NCBI GenBank assembly: GCA_025360105.1
Contig: JANYCT010000072.1
Coordinates: 1-64,000, forward strand
Direction: 5' to 3'
Source: Actinomycetes bacterium
Lineage (GTDB): Bacteria > Actinomycetota > Acidimicrobiia > Acidimicrobiales > Ilumatobacteraceae
DNA length: 64,000 bases
Shown here: positions 17,424-27,098 of the stretch, one piece after another
Layout: the number at the start of each line of letters is the position of its first letter
Position numbering within the stretch: the first letter of the stretch is position 1
Notes under the pieces: generated by a model
Told to the model about the DNA's origin: nothing
Seen by the model: only the letters and a program-made list of their open reading frames with translations
The model's database searches: none
Program-made: the position numbers and the translations under genes

Positions 17424-18863
17424 ATGAGTTCGATCGCAGATGACACACAATGGATGGACGCCACCGACCAGGCCGCGCTGGTCGCGAAGGGCGATGCAAC
17501 ACCGACGGAATTGCTCGAGTCAGCCATCGAACGCATTGAACGGCTCGACCCGGCGCTGAACGCCGTCGTCATCCGCTGGTTCGATCACGCCCGCGCTGTC
17601 GCGGCCAGCGCAGAGTTGCCCGATGGGCCCTTCCGTGGCGTGCCATTTCTGCTCAAGGACCTGTTCGCCACCTACGCGGGCCAGCGCATCAGCAACGGCA
17701 ACGTGGCGTTGAAGAACGCCAACACCATCTCGACCGTCGACACCACCTTGGTCGAGCGGTATCGCGCCGCTGGTCTGGTCATTGCGGGGCGCACCAACAG
17801 CCCTGAGCTCGGCAGCGTGCCCACCACCGAACCGCTCGCTTGGGGGCCGACGCGCAACCCGTGGGACACCTCGCGCACACCGGGCGGCTCGAGTGGTGGT
17901 TCCGCCGCGGCGGTCGCTGCGGGCATGGTTCCGTTCGCGCACGCCAGCGATGGCGGCGGGTCCATCCGCATCCCCGCGTCGTGCTGCGGGTTGGTGGGGT
18001 TGAAGCCCAGCCAGGGGCGTATCACCTTCGGCCCGGCGAGAAACGAAAGCGGCCTCGGCGTCGAGCACTGCGTCAGCCGCAGCGTGCGCGACACCGCGGC
18101 ACTGCTCGACGCGACGCACGGCCCGGGCATCGGCGACACGGTCATCGCTCCACCACCGGTGCGCCCGTATATTCAGGAATTAGGCGTCGATCCGGGCCGG
18201 CTGCGCATCGGTCTGCTCGACCATCACCCACAGGGCGGCACTATCGATCAGGAGTGCACCGATGCGGCGCGCGCTGCAGCGACCCTGCTCGAATCCCTCG
18301 GCCACCATGTGGAGCCCGCCTGGCCAAAGGCGCTCGAGGACAGTTCGTTCGCGTCGCAATTCGGCGCGCTGTGGAGCACGAACATGGGCGTGTCATTGAG
18401 TCAGTTCGAAGAGATGATCGGCCGTCCACTGACCGACGAAGAGTTCGAGCCGATGAACCGTGCCCAAGCCAACTTTGCCAAGCTGTTCACCTCCATCGAT
18501 TACGCCCGCGCTCAGGCCGCTGTTGCTCAGTTTCGGCGCGCCGTGCAGGCCTGGTGGACCCAGGGTTGGGATCTTCTCCTCACGCCCACGCTCGGCCAGG
18601 TGCCGGTGCCACTCGGGTCATTTGCCAACAACGCCGACCAGCCGATGGCTCCGCTCGCTACGGCGGGAGTGTTCGTGCCGTTCACTCCGCCGTGGAACAC
18701 CTCGGGCCAACCTGCGATCAGCCTGCCGCTGCACTGGACCGCCGATGGCCTTCCCGTTGGTGTGCAGTTGGTGGCCGCGTATGCGCGCGAGGACGTGCTC
18801 ATCCGCGTCGCCAGCCAACTCGAGCAGGCTCAGCCGTGGGCACAGCGCACGCCGCCAGTGTGA
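17424..18863 (+). CDS. Amidase signature family enzyme
   Basis: The 479-aa protein shows the full Ser-cisSer-Lys catalytic set: Lys78 in FLLKDL, the GGSSGGSAA glycine/serine loop at about 154-162, and the nucleophile Ser180 in DGGGSIRIP. It hydrolyses an amide or related C-N bond. GatA is unlikely because no gatB or gatC neighbours are seen and the sequence resembles stand-alone amidases. It diverges from the MFS exporter gene, so substrate processing and efflux may be linked. Confidence 0.9.
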   Translation: MSSIADDTQWMDATDQAALVAKGDATPTELLESAIERIERLDPALNAVVIRWFDHARAVAASAELPDGPFRGVPFLLKDLFATYAGQRISNGNVALKNANTISTVDTTLVERYRAAGLVIAGRTNSPELGSVPTTEPLAWGPTRNPWDTSRTPGGSSGGSAAAVAAGMVPFAHASDGGGSIRIPASCCGLVGLKPSQGRITFGPARNESGLGVEHCVSRSVRDTAALLDATHGPGIGDTVIAPPPVRPYIQELGVDPGRLRIGLLDHHPQGGTIDQECTDAARAAATLLESLGHHVEPAWPKALEDSSFASQFGALWSTNMGVSLSQFEEMIGRPLTDEEFEPMNRAQANFAKLFTSIDYARAQAAVAQFRRAVQAWWTQGWDLLLTPTLGQVPVPLGSFANNADQPMAPLATAGVFVPFTPPWNTSGQPAISLPLHWTADGLPVGVQLVAAYAREDVLIRVASQLEQAQPWAQRTPPV

Positions 18864-18879
18864 GCACGATGACCTCTGG

Positions 18880-19677
18880 TCAGCGCGCGGTCCAGCCGCC
18901 GTCGACGATCACTGATTGACCGGTGATGAAGGTGCTCGCGCGACTCGCGAGCAGCAACAACGCACCATCGAGTTCGTGGGCGTGGCCCATGCGCGGGATG
19001 GGCGAGTTCGCGACGATGAATCGCTGACTGCCCTCATCGGTGTCCATACCGGCTGTCATCTCGCTGTCGAACCAGCCCGGGCACAACGCGTTCACATGTA
19101 TCCCTTTGCGGGCCCACTGCAATGCCAGCTCTCGGGTGAGGTTCACGACCGCGCCCTTCGATGCGCAGTAGTGAGCCTGCTTGATGGGAGCGGATCCCAC
19201 GTGGCCGAGCATCGAGGCGATGTTCACGATGCTGCCGTAGCCCTGCGTCACCATCGGTGCCGCAACCAGTTTGCTCAGGTGCCACACCGCAGTCACGTTG
19301 AGCTCCATTGCGGCGCGGAAGGTCTCGAGGTCTTCATCTTCGATGGCCACCTTGTGCCCGATGCCGGCGTTGTTGACGAGCACGTGCACTGTGCCGCACC
19401 GATCGATAGTCTCGGCGATGAGTCGTTCGCGTTCCTCGGCAATCGACAGGTCCACGCCAATCGCCATCGCTCCCGGTAGTTCTGCGACGAGATCGCGCAA
19501 GCGATCGGCCCGGCGCGCCGCCACCACTACCGTGGCCCCTGCAGCGTGCAATACGCGCGCAAATCGGTTGCCGAGCCCCGCCGATGCCCCCGTGACGATG
19601 ACGATCTGATCGTCGAGTCGGAACATCGAGAGCGGATCGATCGCGGCTGAAGGGGTCGGTGAAGGCGTCGCGGACAT
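18880..19677 (-). CDS. Short-chain dehydrogenase/reductase
   Basis: This is a classical SDR of 265 aa with TGASAGLG cofactor motif near residue 31, NNAG, a catalytic Ser in NIASM, and Tyr-Lys in the HYCASKG motif. The C-terminal GQSVIVDGGWTAR is typical of the family. It oxidises or reduces a hydroxyl or keto group using NAD(P)(H). Asp/Arg pattern after the second strand (AARRADR) suggests NADPH. The frame is open further upstream but those codons read as Cys-rich noise. The ATG at 19677 gives the usual length. Confidence 0.9.
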   Translation of the reverse strand: MSATPSPTPSAAIDPLSMFRLDDQIVIVTGASAGLGNRFARVLHAAGATVVVAARRADRLRDLVAELPGAMAIGVDLSIAEERERLIAETIDRCGTVHVLVNNAGIGHKVAIEDEDLETFRAAMELNVTAVWHLSKLVAAPMVTQGYGSIVNIASMLGHVGSAPIKQAHYCASKGAVVNLTRELALQWARKGIHVNALCPGWFDSEMTAGMDTDEGSQRFIVANSPIPRMGHAHELDGALLLLASRASTFITGQSVIVDGGWTAR

Positions 19678-19772
19678 GGCATTCACGTTACGACAACACG
19701 ACAATGATTTCGGTTTGGCGAATAACTGCCGAAGAAGTCTCAGGTTCGCGCAACTGGAGCATCGGTACAGAT

Positions 19773-20015
19773 ATGAACACGTCCATGACATCGCATCGCA
19801 CCCACCATTGGTCCCGGGCCGCGTTCTTCGCGGCAGTCGTCACCGGCCTCGCCGCCCTCACGGCGTGGGTACTCGCCTCGGTGGTTCACCTGTCAGAACC
19901 CGCAGTCGTCATCACCGTCATGATCGTTGCGTTCGTGGCCAGTTGGATCGTCACGAATCATCGTTCGGTCCATCACCGAGTCACCCTCATCCCCGTACAC
20001 GCCCGCACCCGCTGA
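19773..20015 (+). CDS. Small two-span membrane protein of unknown function
   Basis: The predicted product is 80 aa with two hydrophobic helices (AAFFAAVVTGLAALTAWVLA and AVVITVMIVAFVASWIV) and a His/Arg-rich C-terminal tail. No family is recognised. The ATG at 19773 has a weak GGAG 14 nt upstream, and a second ATG exists at 19785. Divergent orientation to the SDR gene and lack of competing frames support coding, but the evidence is moderate. Confidence 0.5.
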   Translation: MNTSMTSHRTHHWSRAAFFAAVVTGLAALTAWVLASVVHLSEPAVVITVMIVAFVASWIVTNHRSVHHRVTLIPVHARTR

Positions 20016-20141
20016 TCTTCCCGGCTCTTCGCGCTGTGGCAGTACACTTGCGACCTACAGAGCGCGTGGCTACTGCCAAGTCGACGAGGGCCGCGCCTTC
20101 CGGTGGATGAGGCTGGCCGTCGCGTGTGACACGATTCGTCG

Positions 20142-20861
20142 ATGAGTGAGTCGCAGATCCCGATCGTCGTTCTGGTACATGGTGCATGGCACGGAGCGTG
20201 GTGCTTCGCGGCGCTGCAGGCCGAACTCGATGCACGGGGTATTGCCTCGCTGGCCGTCGACCTTCCGGGCCATGGCACCTCGCTCGAACCGTTCTCCGAT
20301 CTGCTCGGCGACGCTGACCACGTGACCAGCGTGCTTGGCGCTATTGGGCAACCGGTCGTGCTGGTGGGCCATTCGTACGGCGGTTCGGTGATCACACAAG
20401 CCGCTGCGGCGGCCACGAACGTGCGCCACCTCGTGTACCTCACAGCGTTCGTGCCCGACGTGGGCGAGAGCACCGTCGGACTGATGCAGATCATGCCTCC
20501 CGCACAGGTCGAGCTGAGCAACGCAATGGTGATCAGCGGCGACGGCTTCAGCACGATCGATCCCGAGCGCGCCCACGCTGCGTTCTACGGCATGTGCAAC
20601 CCAGCCGCCACACCAGCGAATGTGGCGCGCCTGTGTCCGCAACCCTTCGTCACGTTTACGCAGCAACTCACCGCGGCAGCGTGGAGCACATTGCCATCCA
20701 CCTACGTGCGATGCACGGAAGATGCGGCCATCCACGTCACCCACCAGGACTACATGTCGGCGCGCTGCACGAACGTGGTCACCCTCGCCACCGATCACTC
20801 ACCGTTCGCATCCATGCCCACCGAGACTGCCAACATCATCGAGCACATCTGCCTGTCATGA
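20142..20861 (+). CDS. Alpha/beta hydrolase (EstC/salicylate-esterase type)
   Basis: The 239-aa protein begins with the oxyanion-hole motif VLVHGAWHGAW and has nucleophile Ser78 in GHSYGG. The acid is probably in RCTEDAAI and the base His in DHSPF near the C terminus. Close relatives in sequence style are plant methylesterase-like and bacterial EstC-like hydrolases with the HGxWHGAW signature. The stop overlaps the next gene by 4 bp (ATGA), tying it to an LLM oxidoreductase. Confidence 0.88.
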   Translation: MSESQIPIVVLVHGAWHGAWCFAALQAELDARGIASLAVDLPGHGTSLEPFSDLLGDADHVTSVLGAIGQPVVLVGHSYGGSVITQAAAAATNVRHLVYLTAFVPDVGESTVGLMQIMPPAQVELSNAMVISGDGFSTIDPERAHAAFYGMCNPAATPANVARLCPQPFVTFTQQLTAAAWSTLPSTYVRCTEDAAIHVTHQDYMSARCTNVVTLATDHSPFASMPTETANIIEHICLS

Positions 20862-21763
20862 AGGTGCGCATCGGCTATGGCTTGGGGGTCAGGACCACGC
20901 TCAACGACGACAGCCTCGGCATAGTGGTCGACGCTCTCGAACGTCTTCGCTTTGACAGCTTGTGGTTCAGTGAACGGATTGGCGGTGAAGCTCCCGAACC
21001 ATTGGTGGCAATGTCATTCGCCGCGGGTCGCACCACACGACTGAAGCTCGGTATGAGCGTGATGGTGCTACCGGGTCGCAACCCGGTGGTGCTTGCGAAG
21101 CAGCTCGCAACGCTCGATCGACTCTCCAACGGCCGGCTGCTGCCGGCGTTCGGACTCGGTGTCGCCGACCCGCACGAGCAGCAGGCGTTCGGCGTGGAAC
21201 GCAAGGACCGAGCGAAGATCTTCGACGAAGCGCTCGCGGTGATGCGTGCGTGTTGGACCGACGAAGCGGTCACCTTCCATGGCGAACGATTCCGCTACGA
21301 CGGCTTGCGCGTGCAGCCCAAACCGAAGCAGCAACCTCTCGAGGTGTGGCTCGGTGGCATCGCGCCATCGGAGCTGAAGCGGGTGGGTCGCTTGGCCGAT
21401 GGTTGGCTGCCGTCGTTCGTGACACCTGCAGATGTTGCGGCCGCACGACCGGTCATCGAACAGGTTGCACGCGAGTACAACCGCGAGGTACCGGCCGATC
21501 ACTTCGGCGCGCTCATCCCCTACGCACACGGCCCACTGCCCGACGCGCTCATGGCCGGGCTGGCGGCGCGGCGACCCGACCTCGACGACATCAGTGCGCT
21601 CGTGCCCCAGGGTTGGGATCAACTCCTCGCACTCATCGATTCCTTCGTTGATGTGGGAACCACCAAGTTCGTAGTGCTGCCGATCACCGAGCCCGCAGGT
21701 GCGCAAGGTTGGATCGACGAACTGGAGTCAGCGGCACAGGTGCTCTTGCCCCGCCAGACCTGA
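20858..21763 (+). CDS. LLM-class (F420-dependent type) oxidoreductase
   Basis: The 301-aa luciferase-like monooxygenase-fold protein shows KVRIGYGLG at the N terminus, LGMSVMVLPGRNPVVLAKQL, LSNGRLLPAFGLGVADPHEQ and GGIAPSELKRVGRLADGWL, all hallmarks of the family. Cofactor F420 is inferred from actinobacterial relatives. Co-translation with the hydrolase suggests a two-step oxidation and ester-cleavage pathway. It is distinct from the LLM gene at 5869. Confidence 0.88.
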   Translation: MKVRIGYGLGVRTTLNDDSLGIVVDALERLRFDSLWFSERIGGEAPEPLVAMSFAAGRTTRLKLGMSVMVLPGRNPVVLAKQLATLDRLSNGRLLPAFGLGVADPHEQQAFGVERKDRAKIFDEALAVMRACWTDEAVTFHGERFRYDGLRVQPKPKQQPLEVWLGGIAPSELKRVGRLADGWLPSFVTPADVAAARPVIEQVAREYNREVPADHFGALIPYAHGPLPDALMAGLAARRPDLDDISALVPQGWDQLLALIDSFVDVGTTKFVVLPITEPAGAQGWIDELESAAQVLLPRQT

Positions 21764-22258
21764 TCAGCCGCCGGTGTTCACCGAGTTCCACGTGGACTTC
21801 GCACCGCTGTGACCGATCTTGATGACCATGTACATCGAGCCCACCGACACGATGACGGCCAGCACTATGACAGTGATGTTGGTGGCCTTCTCCGGCAGCT
21901 TGAGCGGCTTGTTGCGTCGGCGCATGATCTCGGCAACCATGATGAAGACCGCAACCACGAACATGCCGGCAACCCACGGCAGTAGGTCCTCGCCCATTTG
22001 CGTGTGGGCCCGCAGAAGCGCCTGATCCTTCACCGTGTTCCGAACCGATTCCTGCAGCGACTCGCCCGAACTCTGGGCCAGTGCCACCGATCCCGCTGCG
22101 AGCATTGCGAAGACCGCAGTGAGGGTCGCGTACTTCTCGCGCCACTTCGGAACGAACGCCACCAACACGAGCGCGATGGCGGCTAGGGGCACGAGCACCA
22201 CGGCCGCGTGCACGAGGATCGGGTGTGCCGGCAACCCGAACAAAGAGTTGATGTCCAT
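21764..22258 (-). CDS. DUF2231 membrane protein
   Basis: The 164-aa protein starts MDINSLFGLPAHPILVHAAV, the DUF2231 signature with LPAHPILVH, and has four hydrophobic helices with a charged loop between the second and third. The conserved His residues at the membrane face suggest heme or metal binding, but no function is established. The ATG at 22258 directly abuts a GAGGAG, an unusually short spacing; the frame is open further upstream, so the start is not certain. It converges with the LLM gene. Confidence 0.8.
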   Translation of the reverse strand: MDINSLFGLPAHPILVHAAVVLVPLAAIALVLVAFVPKWREKYATLTAVFAMLAAGSVALAQSSGESLQESVRNTVKDQALLRAHTQMGEDLLPWVAGMFVVAVFIMVAEIMRRRNKPLKLPEKATNITVIVLAVIVSVGSMYMVIKIGHSGAKSTWNSVNTGG

Positions 22259-22371
22259 CTCCTCAGTGAACCACTTGGCTCTTTGCGGGAATGAATCCTT
22301 ACCAGAACTTTGCTCTGCGCCTGTAGCCGAGACGAGTGCCCATACGGTGTCGACGTGCAACAGTTACACCC

Positions 22372-23508
22372 ATGCCAACGGATCTGCTGCTGACACCCGC
22401 GATGTTCGAGTTGCGCCGATTACGCATGCCGCTCGTTCGTGCATTCCGTACCAGCTTCGGCACCGAAACCGTGCGCGAGGTGATGGTGGTGCGCGTCGTC
22501 ACCGATCACGGCGACGGGTGGGGCGAGAGCGCCATCGAGTCTGCCCCGCTATATCTCAGCGAGTTCCACAATGCGGCCGACTACGTGTTCGCCGAACACC
22601 TCATCCCGCGTCTGTTCGCTGCCGGCCCGCTGCGCGCCGAGCATGTCGCGAGCATCCTTGCGCCGGTAAAGGGTCATCGTATGGCCAAGAGCGCGCTGGA
22701 GATGGCAATCCTCGACGCCCAGCTCCGCGCTGAGCATCGTTCGTTTCACCAGATGGTCGGAACCACGCGAACGTCGGTGCCGGTAGGCGTCTCGGTCGGC
22801 ATCACCGACACCATCGACGAACTTGTCGATGTAGTCGCCGGGTACATCGCTGATGGGTACCCACGCATCAAACTCAAGATTGAACCCGGTTTCGACATCG
22901 AGCCCGTCCGACGAGTTCGCGAGGCAAACCCCGATGTCATGTTGCAGGTCGATGCGAACACTGCGTACTCGGTGGCCGATATCGATCACCTGCAACAACT
23001 CGATGCCTTCGACCTGTTGCTGATCGAGCAGCCCTTCGGCGAAGACAATCTTGTCGGTCACGCCGAGCTGCGCCGACGCATGACCACGCCCGTCTGTCTC
23101 GACGAGGCGATCCGGTCGGTGGATCACGTGCATACCGCGTTGGCGCTCGGTGCGGCTGACGTCATCAACATCAAACCGGCTCGAGTCGGTGGCTACCTCG
23201 CAGCTGTCGAGGTGCACGATCTCTGCCTCGCCGCGGGCGTGCCGGTGTGGTGCGGTGGCATGCTGGAGACCGGAATCGGGCGCGCCGCGAACCTGGCGCT
23301 GGCGTCACTCCCCGGGTTCACGCTGCCCGGTGACATCTCCGCGACCAAGCGTTACTGGACGCGCGACATCACCGCGGCCTTCGAGGTCATCGACGGTGAG
23401 ATCGCCGTCCCAACCGGAGTCGGATTCGGCATCACCGTCGACACCGCCTTCGTCGAGGAGATCACCTTCGAGCGTCGTGAGGTCACACGTGGTGTGGTCC
23501 GAGGGTGA
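22372..23508 (+). CDS. Enolase-superfamily o-succinylbenzoate synthase/N-acylamino acid racemase-like
   Basis: This 378-aa enzyme has a capping domain and a TIM barrel with the muconate-lactonising subgroup residues: KLKIEPG (KxK acid/base), metal ligands in VDANTAY, IEQPF and CLDEAI, and the second Lys in NIKPARVGG. Length and motifs match the class 2 MenC group, whose members make o-succinylbenzoate for menaquinone or racemise N-acylamino acids. Without other men genes nearby the two roles cannot be separated. A TACGGT box at 22343-22348 would give a short leader before this ATG. Confidence 0.85.
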   Translation: MPTDLLLTPAMFELRRLRMPLVRAFRTSFGTETVREVMVVRVVTDHGDGWGESAIESAPLYLSEFHNAADYVFAEHLIPRLFAAGPLRAEHVASILAPVKGHRMAKSALEMAILDAQLRAEHRSFHQMVGTTRTSVPVGVSVGITDTIDELVDVVAGYIADGYPRIKLKIEPGFDIEPVRRVREANPDVMLQVDANTAYSVADIDHLQQLDAFDLLLIEQPFGEDNLVGHAELRRRMTTPVCLDEAIRSVDHVHTALALGAADVINIKPARVGGYLAAVEVHDLCLAAGVPVWCGGMLETGIGRAANLALASLPGFTLPGDISATKRYWTRDITAAFEVIDGEIAVPTGVGFGITVDTAFVEEITFERREVTRGVVRG

Positions 23509-23558
23509 CGGTGCTTGATTTTTCGTTCATCGGTGTGGGTCGCTTTTCACATCCCTCC

Positions 23559-23564
23559 TAGGGT
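23559..23564 (+). promoter_or_regulatory. Putative -10 box of the purine operon
   Basis: TAGGGT matches TANNNT and ends 7 nt before the purL ATG, implying a leaderless purine mRNA. No purine riboswitch fits in the 63-bp gap, and no clear -35 is seen. Confidence 0.45.
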
Positions 23565-23571
23565 CGTGCAC

Positions 23572-26364
23572 ATGGCTGACACGGACGCTTCCACGAGCGG
23601 ACGCCACCGCCTCACGCTTCGTGTGCACGGCTCAGCGCCGTGTTCGCCTGCCACCACCATCACCATCGAATGCCTGCTCAGCGATGCCGAGCGGACGCAG
23701 CTGCAAGCGATCTTGGTGGATCCTCTGCTGGAAACCGGCGAGTGGGACGAGGGCGTTTTGGCGCACCAACTCGATGTCGGGCTGATCCCCGGGGTCACTG
23801 ATACCGCAGCGGCCCAGGTCGTGCACGCCGCCCGCCTGCTCGGCATCACCGTCACCGATGCTGCGGTCGGACGTGTGGTCGATCTACCAGGTGCTACCGA
23901 CGATCGCGAGATCCGCCGCCACTGGGCCAACCCCGTGATCGAACGCTGGGCCGTCGGCGCGACAGTCGAGCCCGGATTCGCGCTCCATGAAGCCGGCATC
24001 TCGCCAACGGTGTTTGTTCCGCTACCGCTCGACGACGAGGGCTTGCGTCAACTCGGCGTCGAACGTGGTCTCGCGCTCGACCTTGCCGAAATGCACGTGA
24101 TCCGCGAACACTTTGCCGCAGCCGGGCGTACACCCACCGACGCTGAGCTCGAAACGCTCGCACAGACCTGGAGCGAACACTGCGCGCACAAGAGCTTCCG
24201 GGCCGATGTCGTGCTGCCCGACGGCACGATCACGATGTCGCTGCTCGATCAACTCCGCCGCTCGACCACACAGATCGATGCACCCTTCGTGGTGTCTGCC
24301 TTCGACGGCAACGCGGGCATCGTGCAGTTCACCGACACACGCACCTACGCGTTGAAGTGCGAGACCCATAATCACCCCTCTGCGATCGAGCCCTTCGGTG
24401 GGGCGAACACGGGCGTCGGTGGCGTGATCCGCGACATCATCGGCGCAGCACATCAGGCCATTGCGTGCACCAACATCTTGTGCTTCGGCCCGGCCGACAC
24501 GCCCGACGACCAACTACCCGATGGCGTGCTCAGCCCGCAACGCATCATCGAAGGCGTCGTTGCGGGCGTGGCTGACTACGGAAACAAGATCGGTCTCCCC
24601 ACTGTCGCGGGTGGTGTGCTGTACGACCCGGCCTACATTTCCAACCCGCTCGTGTTCGCCGGCTGTATTGGCGTGGCTCCTGCCGGGCGGCCGCCGCTCA
24701 CCGGTCCACACCCGCGCGACAGGGTGATCCTGCTCGGTGGCCGCACCGGTCGCGACGGAATCCGCGGCGCTACGTTCTCGTCGATGGAGATGGATGCCAC
24801 CACGGGTGACGTGGCCGGCGCGAGCGTGCAGATCGGCGATCCGATCACCGAGAAACTGGTGTCCGACCTGCTGGCTGAAGCATGGCACCTATATACCGCG
24901 ATCACCGATTGCGGTGCGGGCGGGTTGTCATCGGCCATCGGCGAACTGGCCGACGGAATCGGTGCCGATGTGGAACTGAACCTGGTGCCGCTCAAGTACG
25001 CCGGGCTCGCGCCATGGGAGATCTGGCTGAGCGAGGCGCAGGAGCGCATGGTCGTTGCCGTTGCGCCTCACCAACTCGATGCACTTGCAACTATGTGTCT
25101 CCGCCACGGCGTCGAGCTGAGCGATCTGGGTGAGTTCTCAGGCGACTCGCAGTTGGTGGTGCGCCACGACGGCAACGCGGTGGTGAATCTGTCCACATCG
25201 TTCCTGCACAAGGGCCGTCCGCGCCGTCGCCTGCAGGCCGAGCTTCCCCAACCGCAACGTGTGGAAACTGTTCCGGCGTGTGAGGACCCGAGCTCGGCAT
25301 TGCTTGCGCTGCTCGCCCATCCCAACATCGCCAGTAAGGCGCACGTGATTCGTCGCTACGACCACGAGGTGCTTGGCTCCACTGTCGTGCGCCCGCTCAT
25401 CGGTGCGTGCAACGACGGCCCCGCCGACGGCGTGGTGCTGGTGCACCCCAACGACACCGACGGCATTGCGATCGGCATCGGCGTGAACCCGTGGTACGGC
25501 CAGACCGATCCCGAGTACATGGCCTGGGCCGTGGTCGATGAAGCGATCCGCAACGTTGTCGTCGCTGGTGGCGACCCGGCGGCGGTGGCACTGATGGATA
25601 ACTTCTCGTGGGGCAATCCCACTCGCGCCACTACCTTCGGCGAACTCGTGGTGGCGGTGCGCGGGTGCTGCGACGCGGCGGCGGCGTACGCCGCCCCGTT
25701 CGTGTCCGGCAAGGACTCGCTGAACAACGAATACCTCACGGCCGACGGCACCCGTCACGCCATTCCACCCACGCTGGTCATCACCGCCGTCGCTGCGGTA
25801 CCGAGCGCCGAGGTGTGCGTGACCCCCGACCTCAAGCAGGCCGGGAACGTGTTGGTGCTGCTCGGCCGCACGGCCAGTGAGTTCGGTGGCAGTCACCTGG
25901 CCAAAGTGCTCGGCGACACCGCGGCCCGCGCCGTGCCTGCCCCCGACCCCGCGTCGCCGGCGCTGTACCGATCGCTACATCAGGCGATGCTGCAGGCGTT
26001 GGTGGTCGCGGCGCACGACTGCAGCGAGGGTGGTCTGGCTGTCGCGCTCGCGGAGATGGCCATTGCTGGGCGGTGCGGCGCACAAGTCAACCTTGCCGAG
26101 GTTCACCCCGATGTCGTCAGTGCTCTGTTCAGCGAATCCAGCGGGCGCATCGTCTGCGAAGTTCGGCCCGAGAATCTCGAGACCCTCATGGCCATGCTCG
26201 GTCACGCCGCGGTGGTCATCGGTTCGGTCACCGATGCCGGCACGCTCGAGTTCGCCGGTCAGTTCGCCATCGCTGTGCAGTCGCTCGTCGACGCTTTCAA
26301 TGATCCTGGCACTGGTCCTGGCACTGGTCCTGGCAAGGTTCCGGGCAACGAGGCGATGCGATGA
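23572..26364 (+). CDS. purL: Phosphoribosylformylglycinamidine synthase PurL with PurS-like N-terminal part
   Basis: PurL converts FGAR to FGAM using ammonia from PurQ. At 930 aa it is about 200 residues longer than small-type actinobacterial PurL (around 750) and no separate purS gene lies nearby, so residues 1-150 probably contain a PurS-like module. The catalytic core has TWSEHCAHKSF, KCETHNHPSAIEPFGGANTG, DCGAGGL and VSGKDSLNNEY blocks. The glutaminase domain is absent and is supplied by the next gene. The C terminus ends in a GTGPGTGPG repeat encoded by tandem 12-bp units just before the purQ start. It overlaps purQ by 4 bp. Confidence 0.93.
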   Translation: MADTDASTSGRHRLTLRVHGSAPCSPATTITIECLLSDAERTQLQAILVDPLLETGEWDEGVLAHQLDVGLIPGVTDTAAAQVVHAARLLGITVTDAAVGRVVDLPGATDDREIRRHWANPVIERWAVGATVEPGFALHEAGISPTVFVPLPLDDEGLRQLGVERGLALDLAEMHVIREHFAAAGRTPTDAELETLAQTWSEHCAHKSFRADVVLPDGTITMSLLDQLRRSTTQIDAPFVVSAFDGNAGIVQFTDTRTYALKCETHNHPSAIEPFGGANTGVGGVIRDIIGAAHQAIACTNILCFGPADTPDDQLPDGVLSPQRIIEGVVAGVADYGNKIGLPTVAGGVLYDPAYISNPLVFAGCIGVAPAGRPPLTGPHPRDRVILLGGRTGRDGIRGATFSSMEMDATTGDVAGASVQIGDPITEKLVSDLLAEAWHLYTAITDCGAGGLSSAIGELADGIGADVELNLVPLKYAGLAPWEIWLSEAQERMVVAVAPHQLDALATMCLRHGVELSDLGEFSGDSQLVVRHDGNAVVNLSTSFLHKGRPRRRLQAELPQPQRVETVPACEDPSSALLALLAHPNIASKAHVIRRYDHEVLGSTVVRPLIGACNDGPADGVVLVHPNDTDGIAIGIGVNPWYGQTDPEYMAWAVVDEAIRNVVVAGGDPAAVALMDNFSWGNPTRATTFGELVVAVRGCCDAAAAYAAPFVSGKDSLNNEYLTADGTRHAIPPTLVITAVAAVPSAEVCVTPDLKQAGNVLVLLGRTASEFGGSHLAKVLGDTAARAVPAPDPASPALYRSLHQAMLQALVVAAHDCSEGGLAVALAEMAIAGRCGAQVNLAEVHPDVVSALFSESSGRIVCEVRPENLETLMAMLGHAAVVIGSVTDAGTLEFAGQFAIAVQSLVDAFNDPGTGPGTGPGKVPGNEAMR

Positions 26365-27098
26365 GCACGAATCCACGAGCACTCGTGGTGCGTGCTCCGG
26401 GCACGAACCGCGACACCGACGCCGCCTTCGCTCTCGACCAGGCCGGCGCAGAACCGCACATCGTGTTGCTCAGTGAGGTTCTCGCCGACCCGTCAATTCT
26501 CCACGCATCACAGATGCTGCTGCTGCCCGGAGGTTTTTCGTTTGCCGACGCGCTCGGCGCCGGCCGGCTGTTCGCGCTCGAACTCGTCACCAGGCTCAGC
26601 CATGAATTGACTGCTTTCGTCGCCGATGGCAAGCCGGTGATCGGCATCTGCAACGGCTTTCAAGCACTCATCCGCACCGGCCTGCTACCGGGTTCCGGGC
26701 TCACCGTTGCCCTGGGCCCAAACGACCACGGCCGGTTCGTGTGCGACTGGGTCACGCTGGCGCCGGTGTCGCAGAAAAGCGTCTGGACCTCCGGCCTCAC
26801 CGAATACATCGAATGCCCTGTCGCCCACGGCGAGGGCCGCTTCACGTGCGACGACGCAACGCTGTCTGCGCTGCAGGCCAACGACCAGGTCGCGCTGCGC
26901 TATTTCGCCACCAACCCAAATGGTTCCCTCGACGACATCGCCGGCGTCTGCGACTCCACGGGTCTCGTACTCGGCCTCATGCCGCACCCAGAAGATCACA
27001 TCATCGCCAGACAACACCCCCAGTTCCTGCGCGGCCATCGCGGATGCATAGGGCTCGAGTTGTTCCGGAACGGCGTCAAGTACGCGAGGCAACTCTGA
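26361..27098 (+). CDS. purQ: Phosphoribosylformylglycinamidine synthase glutaminase PurQ
   Basis: The 245-aa class I glutamine amidotransferase supplies ammonia to PurL. The nucleophile Cys is in GICNGFQ, and the His-Glu pair is in MPHPEDH near the C terminus. The N-terminal RAPGTNRD block is the PurQ-specific start. It overlaps purL by 4 bp (ATGA) and purC by one base (TGATG), consistent with tightly balanced translation of the complex. Confidence 0.95.
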   Translation: MSTNPRALVVRAPGTNRDTDAAFALDQAGAEPHIVLLSEVLADPSILHASQMLLLPGGFSFADALGAGRLFALELVTRLSHELTAFVADGKPVIGICNGFQALIRTGLLPGSGLTVALGPNDHGRFVCDWVTLAPVSQKSVWTSGLTEYIECPVAHGEGRFTCDDATLSALQANDQVALRYFATNPNGSLDDIAGVCDSTGLVLGLMPHPEDHIIARQHPQFLRGHRGCIGLELFRNGVKYARQL

